DNA of 64,000 nt from Paulinella micropora (GCA_009731375.1 BJOX01000088.1:551385-615384), one strand, 5' to 3'. Shown: positions 12,050-23,161, numbered from the stretch's first letter. Program-made: numbers and translations. The notes: generated by a model not told the origin, from the sequence alone.

Positions 12050-15000
12050 CTACAAAGGCCAGAGGCCCGGCCTGTGGGCGTCGCTTGTGCCTTTCCCTGC
12101 ATTGCCTGCCTCAGCACTCAAGAGGGGCGGGACCAGCGACAAGACTTGTTGCAGTGCTTCAGTGTAACTAGCGTAATTAGAAAGCTGATTGCCAAACAAT
12201 TCTGTCGTTACCGGTGCAAGGTTTGTGTACTCTTGGGTTGTTAGAAAAGGTTTTGATTTTGAGAGTGTCATAGGTCGTGAGTAGCCCTGCAGCGCTCCTG
12301 TCAGCCGCAAGGCCGAGAAAGTAGCAGAGAACTCCGGACACAGCAGCAATCTGTTCTTGTCCCAATCAGTATCATCCTTCTTGTGTATCGGATAACTATT
12401 TGTTGCCATTGCTCTCATTTCAAGGCTCTTGTCATCATTGCCCGAGAGAACAAGTACAAAGTATCGGTTTTCAAGCTCAACCGCTCCAAGAACTCTGGCC
12501 GTAACACCATTAATGGTCCGCACATTAGTGTGTAGGCAGTAGTCCAGAGCGGCGTAAATTGCATAGTCTACCACGTTGAGCCATTTGTCGTTCAGGGCAT
12601 GGCCTTCGAAGGCAAGGATCCGTTGGTCGCCTTTGCCTTGTAGCTTTGGAAATGTTTCTTTGGCGGGCCCGAGTTTGTTTATGAACTTTCCCAAGAAGTG
12701 TTCAATATTTAAATCGCTAGTGCCCTTAAGTTTTGAGTTTTCTAGCAAATCCCGGAAAGCTTCCTGTGCCTTCTGCAAACATGTCCGATAGGCTCCGTAC
12801 GATTCAGCCATCGTCAGAACGTTGGTGCCAGAAAATAGACTCCGCCTCCATAGCTTTTCATGTAGCGGCAGAAAACAACGATGATGCTCTGCCTCAATGA
12901 TGCTAGTGACGGATTCAGCCAACCAGGGCACGACTTCTGCGTACGGATGGTAGGGGGTATCTGGTAGCTCAGCTCTGGCGGCGTTTTGTGCAGCATAGAA
13001 CGAATCCTCGGTCCGTTCCGCGGCTTTGTCAACTTGGTTCCTTAGATTGGAAATCTTTTGCGTGAACTCTAGCATAAACTTGCTGTACGTCGGCATTGAG
13101 ATGACTTGGTACGGGCTTTGCTCGGCCGAGGTAGCAGCACCAGCAGCATCAGCAACTTCAGGCCTGATGATGACAGCGCGTAGTGCATGGAAGACGCCCA
13201 ACACAATCGAATCGTTGCCAGCAATTGCTCGTTGTCTAGGGTCAGCCCTCCCCAAATCCGCCAGACCTGGGACGTTCACTTCTTTTTCGACACTACTAGA
13301 ATTACGCTCAGTTGGATGAGGCGTGTGCCTCCTAGCTCCCTTCTTGGCCTTTTCAGCTTCTTCCTTCCCGGCCTTTTCTTGCATCTTCTTCGCAACCCTT
13401 TCGGACCTCCTCACCGCAACCGCTTGCGCCTGAGCCGCAATCGACAGCTCCGGCTCCGCCCTCGGCTCCGCCCTCTTCTTGGCCTTTTCAGCTTCTTCCT
13501 TCCCGGCCTTTTCTTGCATCTTCGCAACCCTTTCGGACCTCCTCACCGCAACCGCTTGCGCCTGAGCCGCAATCGACAGCTCCGGCTCCGCCCTCGGCTC
13601 CGACTTCAGTACCTTACGAGGCCTACCCCGTTTTCCGAGGTCAGCTGGAGGTTTATCTTCTGCACGCTTTGGTTTTTCTAAAGGCGGCGCGATAGGGACC
13701 GAAACACTCGAAGCATCTTCATGTCCAGCCGAAAGGAATAACACGTGGGGGCTCGACGCCGAGCTTCGTACTCTCGTTGGCTTCTTCCGCGATTCCCTCC
13801 CCCGCGGAGTCTCCGCCTCCTTCTCCTCCTCCTCGCCCCTTTTCGTCTCCTCCTCCCGCCTTCTCTTCTCCTCCTCCCGCCTTCTCTTCTCGTCCTCCTC
13901 CTCCCACACTCTCTCCTCCTCCTCCTCCTCCTCCTCCACCTTTATCGAATCTTTCTCTGTCGCATCCGACGCCGGTAGATTCATCCCAAGGTTTTCCCAC
14001 GCTTGTTGAACATCCCCAGTGATTTCTATCTCATCCGCTCTCCCCGCGTATCTTGTCTCTGTTATCAGTGCCCTAACTTTTGGGCTTAGGCTTTTAGACG
14101 TACGGATGAAAATCGTACCATTCTCACACCAGCGATCTGTTGTGCCCTTAATCCACAGCAGAGTTTCTTTGATCATCTCTGCGCTATCACCCTCTGCCTT
14201 GGATATGGAGTTCCCCAAGGCTTTCCGCAGCTCTTGAGAAGAGCCTGGGTCGAGCGCTTGAGTTTTGATTGTAGCTTTGTTCAGCTGTATCGTTGTTTTG
14301 TCATCTGTAGTTTTCAGAATACAGAAGCCTGTCGCTACTTCTTGGCGCAGACTGGCAGCTGAGTCCTGCTGACAGATGGATTGGACAAGAAGTCTTGTTA
14401 TTGTGTCGTCATGAACGGGGCCTGGATGCTCGGCTGCTAGCTTAGCAAACGTAGCTAGCCAAAACACAAAATGAGTGGCGCCGGCTAGGTAGGGGCTGTT
14501 GTTGGTCCAGGTATCGCCAATTTGGTACGCGTCGACCAGAGTGGGTATAACCATGCTGTCAGTATCAGAGTGAACAGCTTCCCAAGCCTTAGTTTTGTCC
14601 TTCGGCGCTCTTCCTCGGCTTACTTGCCGGGCCCAAACACCTTCCAGCACATTTCTTTCCAGTAGTACCCGGTTGCTGCGGTGCAGTTCTGTGTGCTTAT
14701 AGCTGCAGCCAACCTGCAAGTAATGCATCATCGTCCAATTATCAAAGCTGGCTACATGTACATTGGAGCCCTTGGCGCCCTGGAATCTTCCAAGGTAGTG
14801 TTCAGCAAACTTCTTGGTAATCATTTGGGGCTAGACCAAAACGTCTCGTTTTCTTCAGTTTCGTAAGCCTCAGCCAGTACCAGTAGCTATGCAGAGACAA
14901 TCCAAGTCCAAGTATCTGCGTACGAGCCAAACTCTTGTTTAAATCCCGATCCAACCACCAAAGGTGGGCCGGGTAAGGCTGTTAGTACCAGTTTGCTTTT

Positions 15001-15246
15001 TGGTGGAGACTTTCCAGTATCAACGGGCGCCTCAAATTCTAGCTCCGTCAGTAGCACGATGCTTGCAGCAGCTGATTCGCCCCGGAGTTCGCAAAGCGTC
15101 TTTAGAATGCGAAAAAGGACGATACAATAGGGTGTAGTGGGCTTCTTCTGCTCTCCTAAAACAAAACTTCCAATCTTTTCAAGTCCTGTTAGTAAACCAG
15201 ATCTAAGGGCCGTTCCAAAACCCGTTGCTTCTGCAAATAAATCCAT
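12050..15246 (-). CDS. large acidic hypothetical protein, interrupted by UAG and a frame change
   Basis: An ATG at 15246 starts a 119-residue frame ending at TAG 14887-14889. The same frame continues for 19 coding-like residues to a TGA that overlaps an ATG at 14822-14824. From there a 924-residue frame runs to TAG at 12050. Coding character on both sides suggests one ~1,060-residue protein. It contains a very acidic Glu/Arg coiled stretch (about 13800-13950), an AT-hook-like GRPRK word (near 13620), and a tandem duplication of ~43 residues rich in Ala/Glu/Lys (13342-13601). The N-terminal and C-terminal thirds are globular-looking. No family was recognised. A structural virion or DNA-associated role is possible given size and charge, but this is inference. 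Confidence 0.5.
13342..13601 (-). repeat. ~129-bp tandem duplication inside a gene
   Basis: Two adjacent near-identical units, differing by one inserted TTC codon, encode the same Ala/Glu/Lys-rich ~43-residue segment. The duplication keeps the frame. Confidence 0.85.
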
Positions 15247-15524
15247 CTCGCGCTGGCTTTTTTGGGCTTGAATACGGGCTCTTGTCTTTTTACTTATTTA
15301 TGCCAGACCGGTTTGTTAAAGTAAAGAGGAAGTTTGGTTTGGTTTAGATAAGGTACAAGAGAAGAAAGGGAAGAGGGAGGAGGGGGGAAAGAGAAGAGAG
15401 AGAGGAAGAGAGGGGAAGGGAGGGAGGGGGCAAAGGGGATTGCCAATTCTCCGCCCCCCCCCTTCTTTATTCCCTTCTTACTTGTTTTCTCGTGCTTGTT
15501 TCAGCATATATTCTTTCTTTACTG

Positions 15525-16328
15525 CTATACTTGCCAGAGGTGTTCGTGATCAAAGGTGCGTAAATTAGTGAGGACCCACGCGCGGGCTCCGTAGCCGCCA
15601 AGTAAGAAGCGTGGCGTCGAGGTGAGGAGAGAGTTATACAAAGCAAGAGTTTCTGGTACCGGGCGCGGCACCGCGACGACGACGACTTCTGGCGATGCCT
15701 GCTGCCAGTCTGAGGCTAGCAACAGCAACAAGTAGGCCCAAAGCCAGTGGAGTCCGCCTACAGTCAGCAGTTTGCCTAGAAGCGCCGCAAAGCCGCGCAG
15801 AGAGGCGGGCGCCTCCGAGCAAGGGCCGGGTAATTGCGCCAGCCAGAGCCTATATATGAGTCGGCGGTCCCCAAGACGCCAGATCCTTTCCATGGACAGC
15901 TTGCGCCGCAGGGCCGGCAGGCAGTTGGGTGCACAGGTGCACTTGCCGGCGGGTGAGTTCAGACCAGAAGGGCCAGTAGGCATGTAGAATACCCGTGTGC
16001 GCCCCTCCGACCACGATCTGGCACGTAAGGGGCCCCCGTGCTGTAGGTCATCCGCGGAGGCCTCTAGGTCAAGGAGAGCAGTCGGCAAGCCCGTCAGCAG
16101 GCAGGTGTCTTGTCGTGCGCAGCCGTCGGACTTGTGACAGTAGTGTATAGCCCCTGAAGATAGGCAGACCGACCAGGGCAAGCCACGGCCCCCCCGCTCC
16201 CACTCGCAGGCACGGCTGCATGTGTGGCTTTTCTCCGCCGGGGCCCTAGCCCTGCTAGTGGGGGAGGCCCAGCACGCGATGAATTTTGCAGCGCATTCAG
16301 CCAACTGATCGTGCAGGTGCCATTCCAT
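15525..16328 (-). CDS. Cys-rich N-terminus plus hydrophobic C-terminus, hypothetical
   Basis: The first ATG is at 16328, giving about 267 residues. Residues ~30-90 hold a Cys/His-rich zinc-binding-like region (CLSSGAIHYCHK then C-x5-C). Residues ~185-215 are a long hydrophobic stretch (core LHWLWAYLLLLLASDW) that could form a membrane hairpin. This layout loosely recalls the Ac81/UL92-type late proteins of insect and herpes-like viruses. I see only the pattern, not a decisive signature, so this is a weak suggestion. The stop TAG is followed two codons later by TAA. An AATAAA (minus strand) lies at about 15467-15472, downstream of the stop. Confidence 0.45.
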   Translation of the reverse strand: MEWHLHDQLAECAAKFIACWASPTSRARAPAEKSHTCSRACEWERGGRGLPWSVCLSSGAIHYCHKSDGCARQDTCLLTGLPTALLDLEASADDLQHGGPLRARSWSEGRTRVFYMPTGPSGLNSPAGKCTCAPNCLPALRRKLSMERIWRLGDRRLIYRLWLAQLPGPCSEAPASLRGFAALLGKLLTVGGLHWLWAYLLLLLASDWQQASPEVVVVAVPRPVPETLALYNSLLTSTPRFLLGGYGARAWVLTNLRTFDHEHLWQV

Positions 16329-16385
16329 AGAGGGCTTCTTAATGAAGGACAAAACAAAACAAGAGGATAGTCAGGACATTCCAGG

Positions 16386-16590
16386 GGGGGGGGGGGAGAA
16401 GAAAAGAAAATCATTGCCCCCCTCCTCCTTGGTCCCCTCCACCGCCCCTCCCCCCCCCCCCATCCCTCCCNNNNNNNNNNNNNNCCCCCCCCCCCCCCCC
16501 CCCCCCCCCTTGGTCCCCCCCCCCCCCCCCCCCCCCCCCCCATCCCTCCCCCCCACCACCACTCTTTCCTCTCTCTCTCTTTCTCCCCTC
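16386..16590. repeat. poly-G/poly-C and CT-rich divergent spacer with gap
   Basis: The spacer between a minus gene (start 16328) and a plus gene (start 16697) is nearly pure G, then C, with a 14-base N run at 16481-16494 and a CT-rich right end. Both genes are transcribed away from it, so any promoters must lie in or beside it. Confidence 0.85.
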
Positions 16591-16696
16591 GAAAGAAGGA
16601 GGTCAGGTAAGAAGTATTTCTTCTTTATTAAAAGCAGCGAATAAATAGACTCCAACTGGACCGTCTTTGCTTTTAGGGCGGCACCTGGATCAAGAG

Positions 16697-18388
16697 ATGA
16701 CAGACGCCGCAGGACCTGGAAGCCTCGCAAGCATAATAACTGTGTGGGCAAAACTTGTCAAGATCTTCTGTTTCGAGGTTGCCTTTAAGCGTGATAAGTT
16801 GGAGGACGTCGGGGTTGCCCTCAAGGCATTCCGGGGGAAGACTAAAGAAAGAACCGAACGTACGGAGGCATATTCTGCGTTCTACCGCAAACTAGAAGAT
16901 GATCCTTCCGGGGACGTGACTACAAAAAAAATCCTCGCTGCTCTTCCTGAACCAGACCAAATCGATACATGGAAAGAAACTGAACCGAGGAAGAGCTTGT
17001 GCGAAGCGCTGGAGGACCTCATTTTGTTGAGTCGGCCGACCGACGACAAGATTTTCGCGGACACAGAAAGAACAAAATTACAGCAGGAGCTTGCGGCAAA
17101 TTTACGTGCCAATTTCACCATCATCACCACTGACGAAGGACTGGACGAGGATACTCGTCGCAAGATAGGCAAGGAATCAGCAGATTTCCTGGCTGAAATC
17201 AATACGGCGCTGTCAACGGCCAGCACGGACGAAACAGAGTCTGAGTCTGAGCGTCTTCCATCTCTTGTTCGCCCGGAATATGATGATGTTAGAGCCAGTC
17301 CAGAACGCTCCGATGATGCAGATGACTCGCGGGCCAGTAGTCACAACGAGGAAGAAGAAGAAGACGAAGAAGACGAAGATGTAGGCAAAAAAGAAGAAAA
17401 AGAATAAGAAGAAGACGAAGATGTAGGCAAAAAAGAAGAAGAAGAAGACGAAGATGTAGGCAAAAAAGAAGAAGAAGAAGACGACGAAGATGTAGGCAAA
17501 AAAGAAGACGAAGAAGACGAAGATGCAGAAGATCCGCCAGCTCTAGCACCTTCCAATGATGGTGGTTCCGGTTCTGAATCTGAAAATCCGCCCCCCTTGA
17601 AGGGTCCCGGGCGGGTTGGCATCGGCCGGGATCCTTATATGCGTGTGATACAACCCCCGGACCACCAGCATTTCGACTATTGGACCTTTGAAAGCCTCCA
17701 AGCAGTACTTGCGCAAAAGCTCGGAGAAGCCTTTCTGAACAAACTATTGCTAGAGCCTTTCTATGACCGCGAGAAGTATTTCTCAAGGCTTCTCGATCTG
17801 CGCGATGACATGGAAACTAAAGGCCTACCCCATGCATTCGATTACAAGCGCATCATGTCAATGATCCTGCGCGCACTCGCCGTCGAGTTTGAGCAACTCC
17901 GAACATTCTCCGCCCCGGAACCGGATCACATAGGATACATAGAGATGTTAACAACATGGGACACGGGGGAAGTGCTGTGGTTTGAGCTGCAGTTGACTGC
18001 AAAACAACAATACCGCTACGGGCTTGTGAGCGGCAAGTATGCGCAGCTGGTTGATGATTTGATGACCGAGTGGTCGCGTCAGAACAAGTACAAATGGGAG
18101 AGATATGACAACATTGGCGTTGGCGGGCCCACGGAAAGGCTGACTCTCGACGATCGATATTTTGAACAGTATTTTACTAACATCGCCAAGCTTGCTGCGA
18201 CCCCTGAGAGAAAGGCAGAGCCGGGCGAGAATGAAGAGTCAGACGAGGATGATCTTGACAAAGACGAAGACGATGCTGCAAAAGCAGACGAGGATGAAGC
18301 TGGCGGGGCATCAGCTACGGCTGGCAAGCCACCGGCGGGGCGCGGCCCTGCTAGTGCGTCCCCGTATATTCGCTTGGATCCAGAGTGA
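16697..18388 (+). CDS. acidic-repeat hypothetical protein with an in-frame UAA
   Basis: ATG at 16697. The N-terminal ~190 residues are mostly helical. An acidic low-complexity region follows, with five units of an EDEDVGKKEE-type motif (about 17350-17525). The first unit ends in TAA (17405-17407) where the equivalent codon of the other units is GAA, a single G-to-T difference. The same frame then stays open to TGA at 18386-18388 through a ~220-residue globular region and a second acidic tail. The stop is therefore a point nonsense change, a sequence error, or a recoded codon. An AATAAA lies at 18453-18458. No family recognised. Confidence 0.55.
17345..17530 (+). repeat. in-frame tandem repeat coding Glu/Asp/Lys
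   Basis: Units of about 33-42 bp, each containing GATGTAGGCAAAAAAGAA, repeat several times without breaking the reading frame, apart from the one TAA at 17405. Confidence 0.85.
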
Positions 18389-18476
18389 TGTTAGCAAGAG
18401 GTCGCTCTCCATGTCTTTGTACGGAAAAAAAATGAGAGTACAAAATTGATTTAATAAAAAAACAAGAAAGAAAAAA

Positions 18477-19203
18477 TCAAGAGTCGCAGGCTAGAGCTAG
18501 CTCGGGATAGGCGGCACGGCCGGCACCTGCTTCGTCGTGGGCCCTAGCAGCCAGCAAAGCCTGGACGGCGCCGCGCACCGGCAGTTGCATAGGCTGCGTT
18601 ATTAGCACGAGTGCCCATTCCTTTTCCAGCAGCAGGCATTCCCGGAGGGACCGGCTAGACATAGGGACAGAGCGGCGCCGAAAACGCACGTCGCCTACAA
18701 TTACGGAGGGGTTGCCGCGCGACGTGGCACGCGCTTCCGCCTGTAGTTCATAGTACCCAGCGCCCGCACCGGCGGGGCCGCCGCCTTGCTGGGCTAGGAA
18801 TTCTNNNNNNNNNNGCACCGGCGGGGCTGCCGCCTTGCTGGGCTAGGAATTCTTGGCCCGCCTCTCGTAGGTGCTGGCTTAGCACGGAGGCGGACGACGC
18901 CGAGGCGGGGCTCCGTGCCCGAGCAGGGGTCGGGCGCGGGAAGGGCGTGCGCAGCGATTCCAGTAGCGAGGCCACTTCGTGTTGTCTGCTCTCGCGGACG
19001 GACAGATTAAACAGCACCAGCCAGACAAGATCGCCGGCCCCTCCTCCTTCTCTCCTAGCATCTTCATCCCAGCTAGAGCTCTGCTCTAGTTGGAGCAGCA
19101 GCTGCCCGCCCGCGCCCTGGTCTATGCACCAGTCACGTAGAAGTAGCCACGGCAAGCCTTCCGCTTGCTCCCGGGGCAAGTGTTGCTGCTGCTGTTGCTG
19201 CAT
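18477..19203 (-). CDS. poly-Gln N-terminus hypothetical protein across a false gap
   Basis: ATG at 19203 opens with a run of Gln, then a leucine-rich region. The gene crosses a 10-N gap at 18805-18814. The ~39 bp on each side of the gap are almost identical, differing by one base, so the two contigs really overlap and the protein is probably ~13 residues shorter than the scaffold shows. It ends in TGA at 18477. The product is about 220-230 residues, Ala/Arg/Ser-rich, and of no recognised family. Confidence 0.45.
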
Positions 19204-19333
19204 CACTCACCGCTCTAGCGGTCTGATTTAGAGAGAGAGACAAGATGGGGGGAGGGGGACGGGGAGAAGAGAAAAAAATTGTGGGGCGAGAGGAGATAAA
19301 AGGGAGAGGGGGGAGTGGGAAAGCTTTGCGTGC

Positions 19334-22300
19334 TTACCTCTTTCTTTTGGCTGGTCGAGAGGACGAAGAGGAGGAGGAGGACGAGGAGGAGGAGGACGAG
19401 GAGGAGGAGGACGAGGAGGAGGAGGACGAGGAGGAGGAGGAGGGGAGCTGGTCTCGCTGATGCCAGATCTGCAGCTGCTCGTGTTGACCTGCGCCTGTCT
19501 CCAGTACCCCCTGTCGCAGGGCCGGGGGGGCAGCAGCCCATGCCGCGCTTAGCTCTGGGCAGCCTGGCTGCAGAGGCGCCGCCAGGATTAGATGTAACAA
19601 GAGGTAGCGCGCAAGCTCCCCTGCCAAGGGCTCGCGTGGCCACCAATTTACCCGTGGTGGCGAGGAGGGGCTGCAGGCTATGTCGCACACCAACAAGCGG
19701 CACTTGTTCGACGAAGACGACGAGGACGACGAGGACGACGAGGACGACGAGGACGACGAGGACGCCGAGGGCGCCGAGGACGCCGGGTGTTGGTGGGGCG
19801 TCGGCGGCCAATCCGCCAGAGGGGGATCTAGCCGCCTGACTAGCAGGACGGCGGTCCTTGCGGCCATGCGGAGCTCTCCCCTGATGTTGGCGAGCCGGCC
19901 GAGCTCCTGGAGACAACCGGAGAACAACAAAGGCGTCCGCGTCCAACGCAGCCGTGTGCCAAACAAGATGCCAGGCAAGGTAGATCGCACGCCCAGCGGG
20001 TAGCGGACAAAGTTTCGGGGCTGTTGACATAGGTCCCAGAGCTCCGCTAGCGCATGGGAGGATTGGCAGGTATTTTCCACAACTAAGCGGTTCCAGATTT
20101 GGCTAGGGAGCTTAGCGGGCTTGGCGGGCTGTTGCCGCAGCAGCAGTGCACGCAGGTCCGCCCAGCCGCTGTGCTCCGCAATGAGCCAGCCCTTCCGGAC
20201 TGCCGCGCGTTCTGCCGAGCTGAGACGCTTGAAAGAGCGCGGGGCGCGAGGGCGCTGCCAGAACCTGTTGCGCCACACATCCCGAACTGCCGGCTCCAGG
20301 CCCGGCTCCGCGTCTTCCAGGGGCCTCCCGCCGCCCAGCAGAGCCTGCAGCTCGTGGAATCTGGCCAGCAACAGGGGCGGGCTGCCGCCTGCCAGCAAGC
20401 GATAGCCCACTTGCAAGGGCTTCCAGCGCTGTCCGACGGCGGGGCGGGGCAGGTCGCGGCAAGGCCCCCCGTCCCCTGCCGGGGACGCCCGGGCGGAGCT
20501 GACCAAGTGGCGCGGCACAGACCAGGCGCCAGGCATAGCTTGGGCTATCGAGGCCAGCGAGCGCCGCGACCGCCGCGCTACGAATACACGAGAAAAATTG
20601 AGCATGGAAAGCAGCTGCCGCGTACTCACCGGCAGCGACCCCAAACCCCCCGGCGCCCCCGCCAGCACTAGGGCCGAGGACTGCTTCAGCAGCCGCTGAG
20701 CCTCGGCGTCTCCAAGCCGCCGGCTGCAGTGCACGGGCGTGCTCTGCCCGGCCTGCCAGGCCCACAAAGTCTTGCGCGCCACGTCCAGCACTACCAGCAC
20801 GCGGTGCCACCGCGTGGCCTCTCCGGGGCGGGGATTGGCTAGCAGCCCGGCGGGCGTAAAGCACGGGTGGACCCGGGCTAGCAAGGCCCGCCACTCGGCT
20901 GGCGCCAGCACCAGCGTGCAAGACTCTAGGTCAATGGCCTGCAGTTGCCACAGGCAGTGCCACAGCGCGCGCCGGCCCGCCCTGGCACCCACCCGCCAAG
21001 TTATGCACCGGCTGTCCACAGGCCCGCGCGCAGCCTCTAGCTCCGCTTGCCAGGCACGCAGCCAACTCACCCCCAAGTCCCCCGGAGAGAGCTCCGGGCA
21101 AGTGCGAGCCAGGGGCCAGCCCGGAAAACAGCTCGCCAGACTGAGGCCGCTCGGAGGACGGTCAAGCCGTTCCGCCTGCAGTCGGTACAAGCGCTCCGCC
21201 TGGGCGCACAGCAAACGTCCAGCCCCCGCTTCTGGCCCCGTCGCCGTCGTCAGGTCGTCGGTGCCCAGCGCCCGCAGCAGCTGCCGGGCGCAGGCGCACA
21301 GGGTTTTCCAACACGCGCCGGGCCGGGGGGACAGCTTGAGCACGTCACTGTGCCTAGACAACCGCCAGCAGCAGCACACACCCCCGGCGGGGCGCTGCTT
21401 GGGGGCTGGCGGCCGATCGCCCGCCGGTCGGACGCGCAGGTACAAGAGTGTCAGGCAGATGGCACCCCCTCCAGAGTCTCCCGCCAGGGGCACAAGCCCT
21501 CCGGCCGCGGTCGTCCGGCCCCGCGAGCAGGCTTCGTACAACCAGGCGCGCAGCTTGATGCTCTCGTCCTTACTCAGCGCTTTAATCAGCCCAGACAGGT
21601 CGGCCGCGTCCGCCGCGAGGCTGCCCCCGCCCCCGCCCCCGCCCCCGCCGGGCGCCTGGCCGGCCGGCTGGCCGTGCTGGCCGTGCTGGCCGTGCTGGCT
21701 GTGCTCTAGCGCGCCGGCCAGGCGGAGCCAGAAGCGTGCCGGGGGCGGCCTGACGCGGTCGTCGTCCTGCGCGGAACTGCAGCTGGGACTGGAACCTGCG
21801 CAGGGGATCAGGTACACACCCCTACCGCCGGCCCCACGTCTCACCAAGCCCGCCTGCACCCAAGCAGCGCCCCAAACCGCCTCACAATGCAAAGCGTCTG
21901 GCCGCACCCGGCAACAGCGGCCGGTGCAGAGGAGGACGGCTAAAGCAAGTTGGTAGCACTTATCGAGGTCTGACGTCTGGGCACCAGCAGCCCCGGCCGC
22001 GAACCAATCGGTGTAGGCCCGGAACCAGCGCTCGTCCCGCCCAAAGCCGTCGTCGTCGTCGTCGCCATCGTCGTCACCGGCATGGGCGGCTGCCAGCCCC
22101 GCCGCCCTGTGAATCAGTACGGGCTGCGACCAGGCGGCGTGTTCTGCCAGGCCGGAACTAAACCAACGACGGGCATACCAGGTCGTCTGTGCCGGCCCCG
22201 CCGGCAGGGAGCCCGCACTGAGCAGCGTGCGGGCACGCGCAGAGTCCGCCCACCAAGCACAGGCGGGGGATAGGGGGACCCGGCCCTCCCCCCCCGGGGC

Positions 22301-23161
22301 GGGGCCGGCGGCAGCAGCACCAGCAGCAGCTGTGGCGCTGGCCTCCGTCGGCCCCCCCTGGGGGAAAGCCTTCTCCGGAGGGCTCGACAACCAGGACAGG
22401 CAAACGTCCAGCGGGGACGGACGAGCTTCTGCCTCTTCGGTCCAAGGTAGACCCGACTGCCGCGACAGCTCTGCGCACATTTCCCAGGCCAGGGCCAGGC
22501 CTGGCGGGGGCGGCGGCACGGGAGGGGTGGGCGGACCAGCGCAGGGCAGAGGGGTCCTGCTGTGCCAGTGCAGCCACAGAGGCACCCAAGCAGCTTTGGC
22601 GCGATTCAGGTGCACAAATCGATCCCGCACCTGAGCCAGCCGGTGCAGTACGGTGTCCAGCAGCTTGGCGCGGTAGTCGGTGACCTCTGCCGCTGCGGCG
22701 CCGATGACGACGGGCGGGTGCGCGGCCGCAGCGCCAGAACGGCACAGGTCTGCCAACAGTTGCCAAACAAGCTTCTCCCAGCGGGCAGTGTCCAGCAAGG
22801 GAGCCGCACAGCTGCAAACCTCGTCCTGGCAACTCTCGCTGCTGGCCCACAACAACAGAGCCACTGACACTTTGTCGGGGCCACGGGGGCAGAGTGGGGC
22901 AGAATGGCAGAGCGCCACGAGCGCACACGCCAGCTCGTGGTGACCGCTGCTCCAACGCTTTTCTTGCGGAGAATAAAAGCTACCTAGGCCGAGCAGACTA
23001 CCTGCCAGCGCCGGCAGCTGCTGCACTAGCCGGCTGCTTGCGCACCCCCCGGCCTCTACTGCCATTCGTAACCAACGCGCTGACTCCATCGGCTCCAGCT
23101 CGGGACCTGCTACCGTCACACTGCGCCTAAAGCAGCCGCCGCCGCTCGCTTCCTGCCCCAC
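19334..23161 (-). CDS. very large hypothetical protein (~1,275 residues), N-terminus in gap
   Basis: A single open frame with coding character throughout. The first in-frame ATG is at 23089, but the frame stays open upstream into the 23209-23597 gap, so the true start may be lost. The protein is Trp-, Cys- and Leu-rich with short low-complexity inserts: an Asp run near 22050-22080, a Gly run near 21630, His-Gly-Gln repeats near 21680, and two poly-Ser runs near the C-terminus. It ends with a basic PAKRKR tail that could act as a nuclear signal. Stop TAA. No domain recognised. Its size, and its lack of signal peptide or membrane segment, fit an internal virion or replication-associated protein, but this is inference. 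Confidence 0.5.
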   Translation of the reverse strand: MGQEASGGGCFRRSVTVAGPELEPMESARWLRMAVEAGGCASSRLVQQLPALAGSLLGLGSFYSPQEKRWSSGHHELACALVALCHSAPLCPRGPDKVSVALLLWASSESCQDEVCSCAAPLLDTARWEKLVWQLLADLCRSGAAAAHPPVVIGAAAAEVTDYRAKLLDTVLHRLAQVRDRFVHLNRAKAAWVPLWLHWHSRTPLPCAGPPTPPVPPPPPGLALAWEMCAELSRQSGLPWTEEAEARPSPLDVCLSWLSSPPEKAFPQGGPTEASATAAAGAAAAGPAPGGEGRVPLSPACAWWADSARARTLLSAGSLPAGPAQTTWYARRWFSSGLAEHAAWSQPVLIHRAAGLAAAHAGDDDGDDDDDGFGRDERWFRAYTDWFAAGAAGAQTSDLDKCYQLALAVLLCTGRCCRVRPDALHCEAVWGAAWVQAGLVRRGAGGRGVYLIPCAGSSPSCSSAQDDDRVRPPPARFWLRLAGALEHSQHGQHGQHGQPAGQAPGGGGGGGGGSLAADAADLSGLIKALSKDESIKLRAWLYEACSRGRTTAAGGLVPLAGDSGGGAICLTLLYLRVRPAGDRPPAPKQRPAGGVCCCWRLSRHSDVLKLSPRPGACWKTLCACARQLLRALGTDDLTTATGPEAGAGRLLCAQAERLYRLQAERLDRPPSGLSLASCFPGWPLARTCPELSPGDLGVSWLRAWQAELEAARGPVDSRCITWRVGARAGRRALWHCLWQLQAIDLESCTLVLAPAEWRALLARVHPCFTPAGLLANPRPGEATRWHRVLVVLDVARKTLWAWQAGQSTPVHCSRRLGDAEAQRLLKQSSALVLAGAPGGLGSLPVSTRQLLSMLNFSRVFVARRSRRSLASIAQAMPGAWSVPRHLVSSARASPAGDGGPCRDLPRPAVGQRWKPLQVGYRLLAGGSPPLLLARFHELQALLGGGRPLEDAEPGLEPAVRDVWRNRFWQRPRAPRSFKRLSSAERAAVRKGWLIAEHSGWADLRALLLRQQPAKPAKLPSQIWNRLVVENTCQSSHALAELWDLCQQPRNFVRYPLGVRSTLPGILFGTRLRWTRTPLLFSGCLQELGRLANIRGELRMAARTAVLLVRRLDPPLADWPPTPHQHPASSAPSASSSSSSSSSSSSSSSSSSNKCRLLVCDIACSPSSPPRVNWWPREPLAGELARYLLLHLILAAPLQPGCPELSAAWAAAPPALRQGVLETGAGQHEQLQIWHQRDQLPSSSSSSSSSSSSSSSSSSSSSSSSSSSSRPAKRKR
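19360..19445 (+). repeat. (GAG/GAC)n trinucleotide tract
   Basis: GAGGAGGAC-type repeats, read on the minus strand as poly-Ser within the C-terminus of the large gene. A second tract of the same kind lies at about 19708-19770. Confidence 0.85.

Noticed and set aside
13740-14022. Pro/Leu-rich plus-strand frames
   Set aside because: They are the complement of the Glu/Arg coiled stretch of the minus-strand gene.
15525-16328. Firm assignment as an Ac81/UL92 homologue
   Set aside because: Only a Cys/His cluster plus a hydrophobic segment agrees. Without a profile comparison this stays a suggestion.
19315-22634. Long plus-strand open frames opposite the 1,275-residue minus-strand gene
   Set aside because: High GC lowers stop density on the opposite strand. 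These frames lack ATG-linked domains and the composition of the minus frame is more protein-like.
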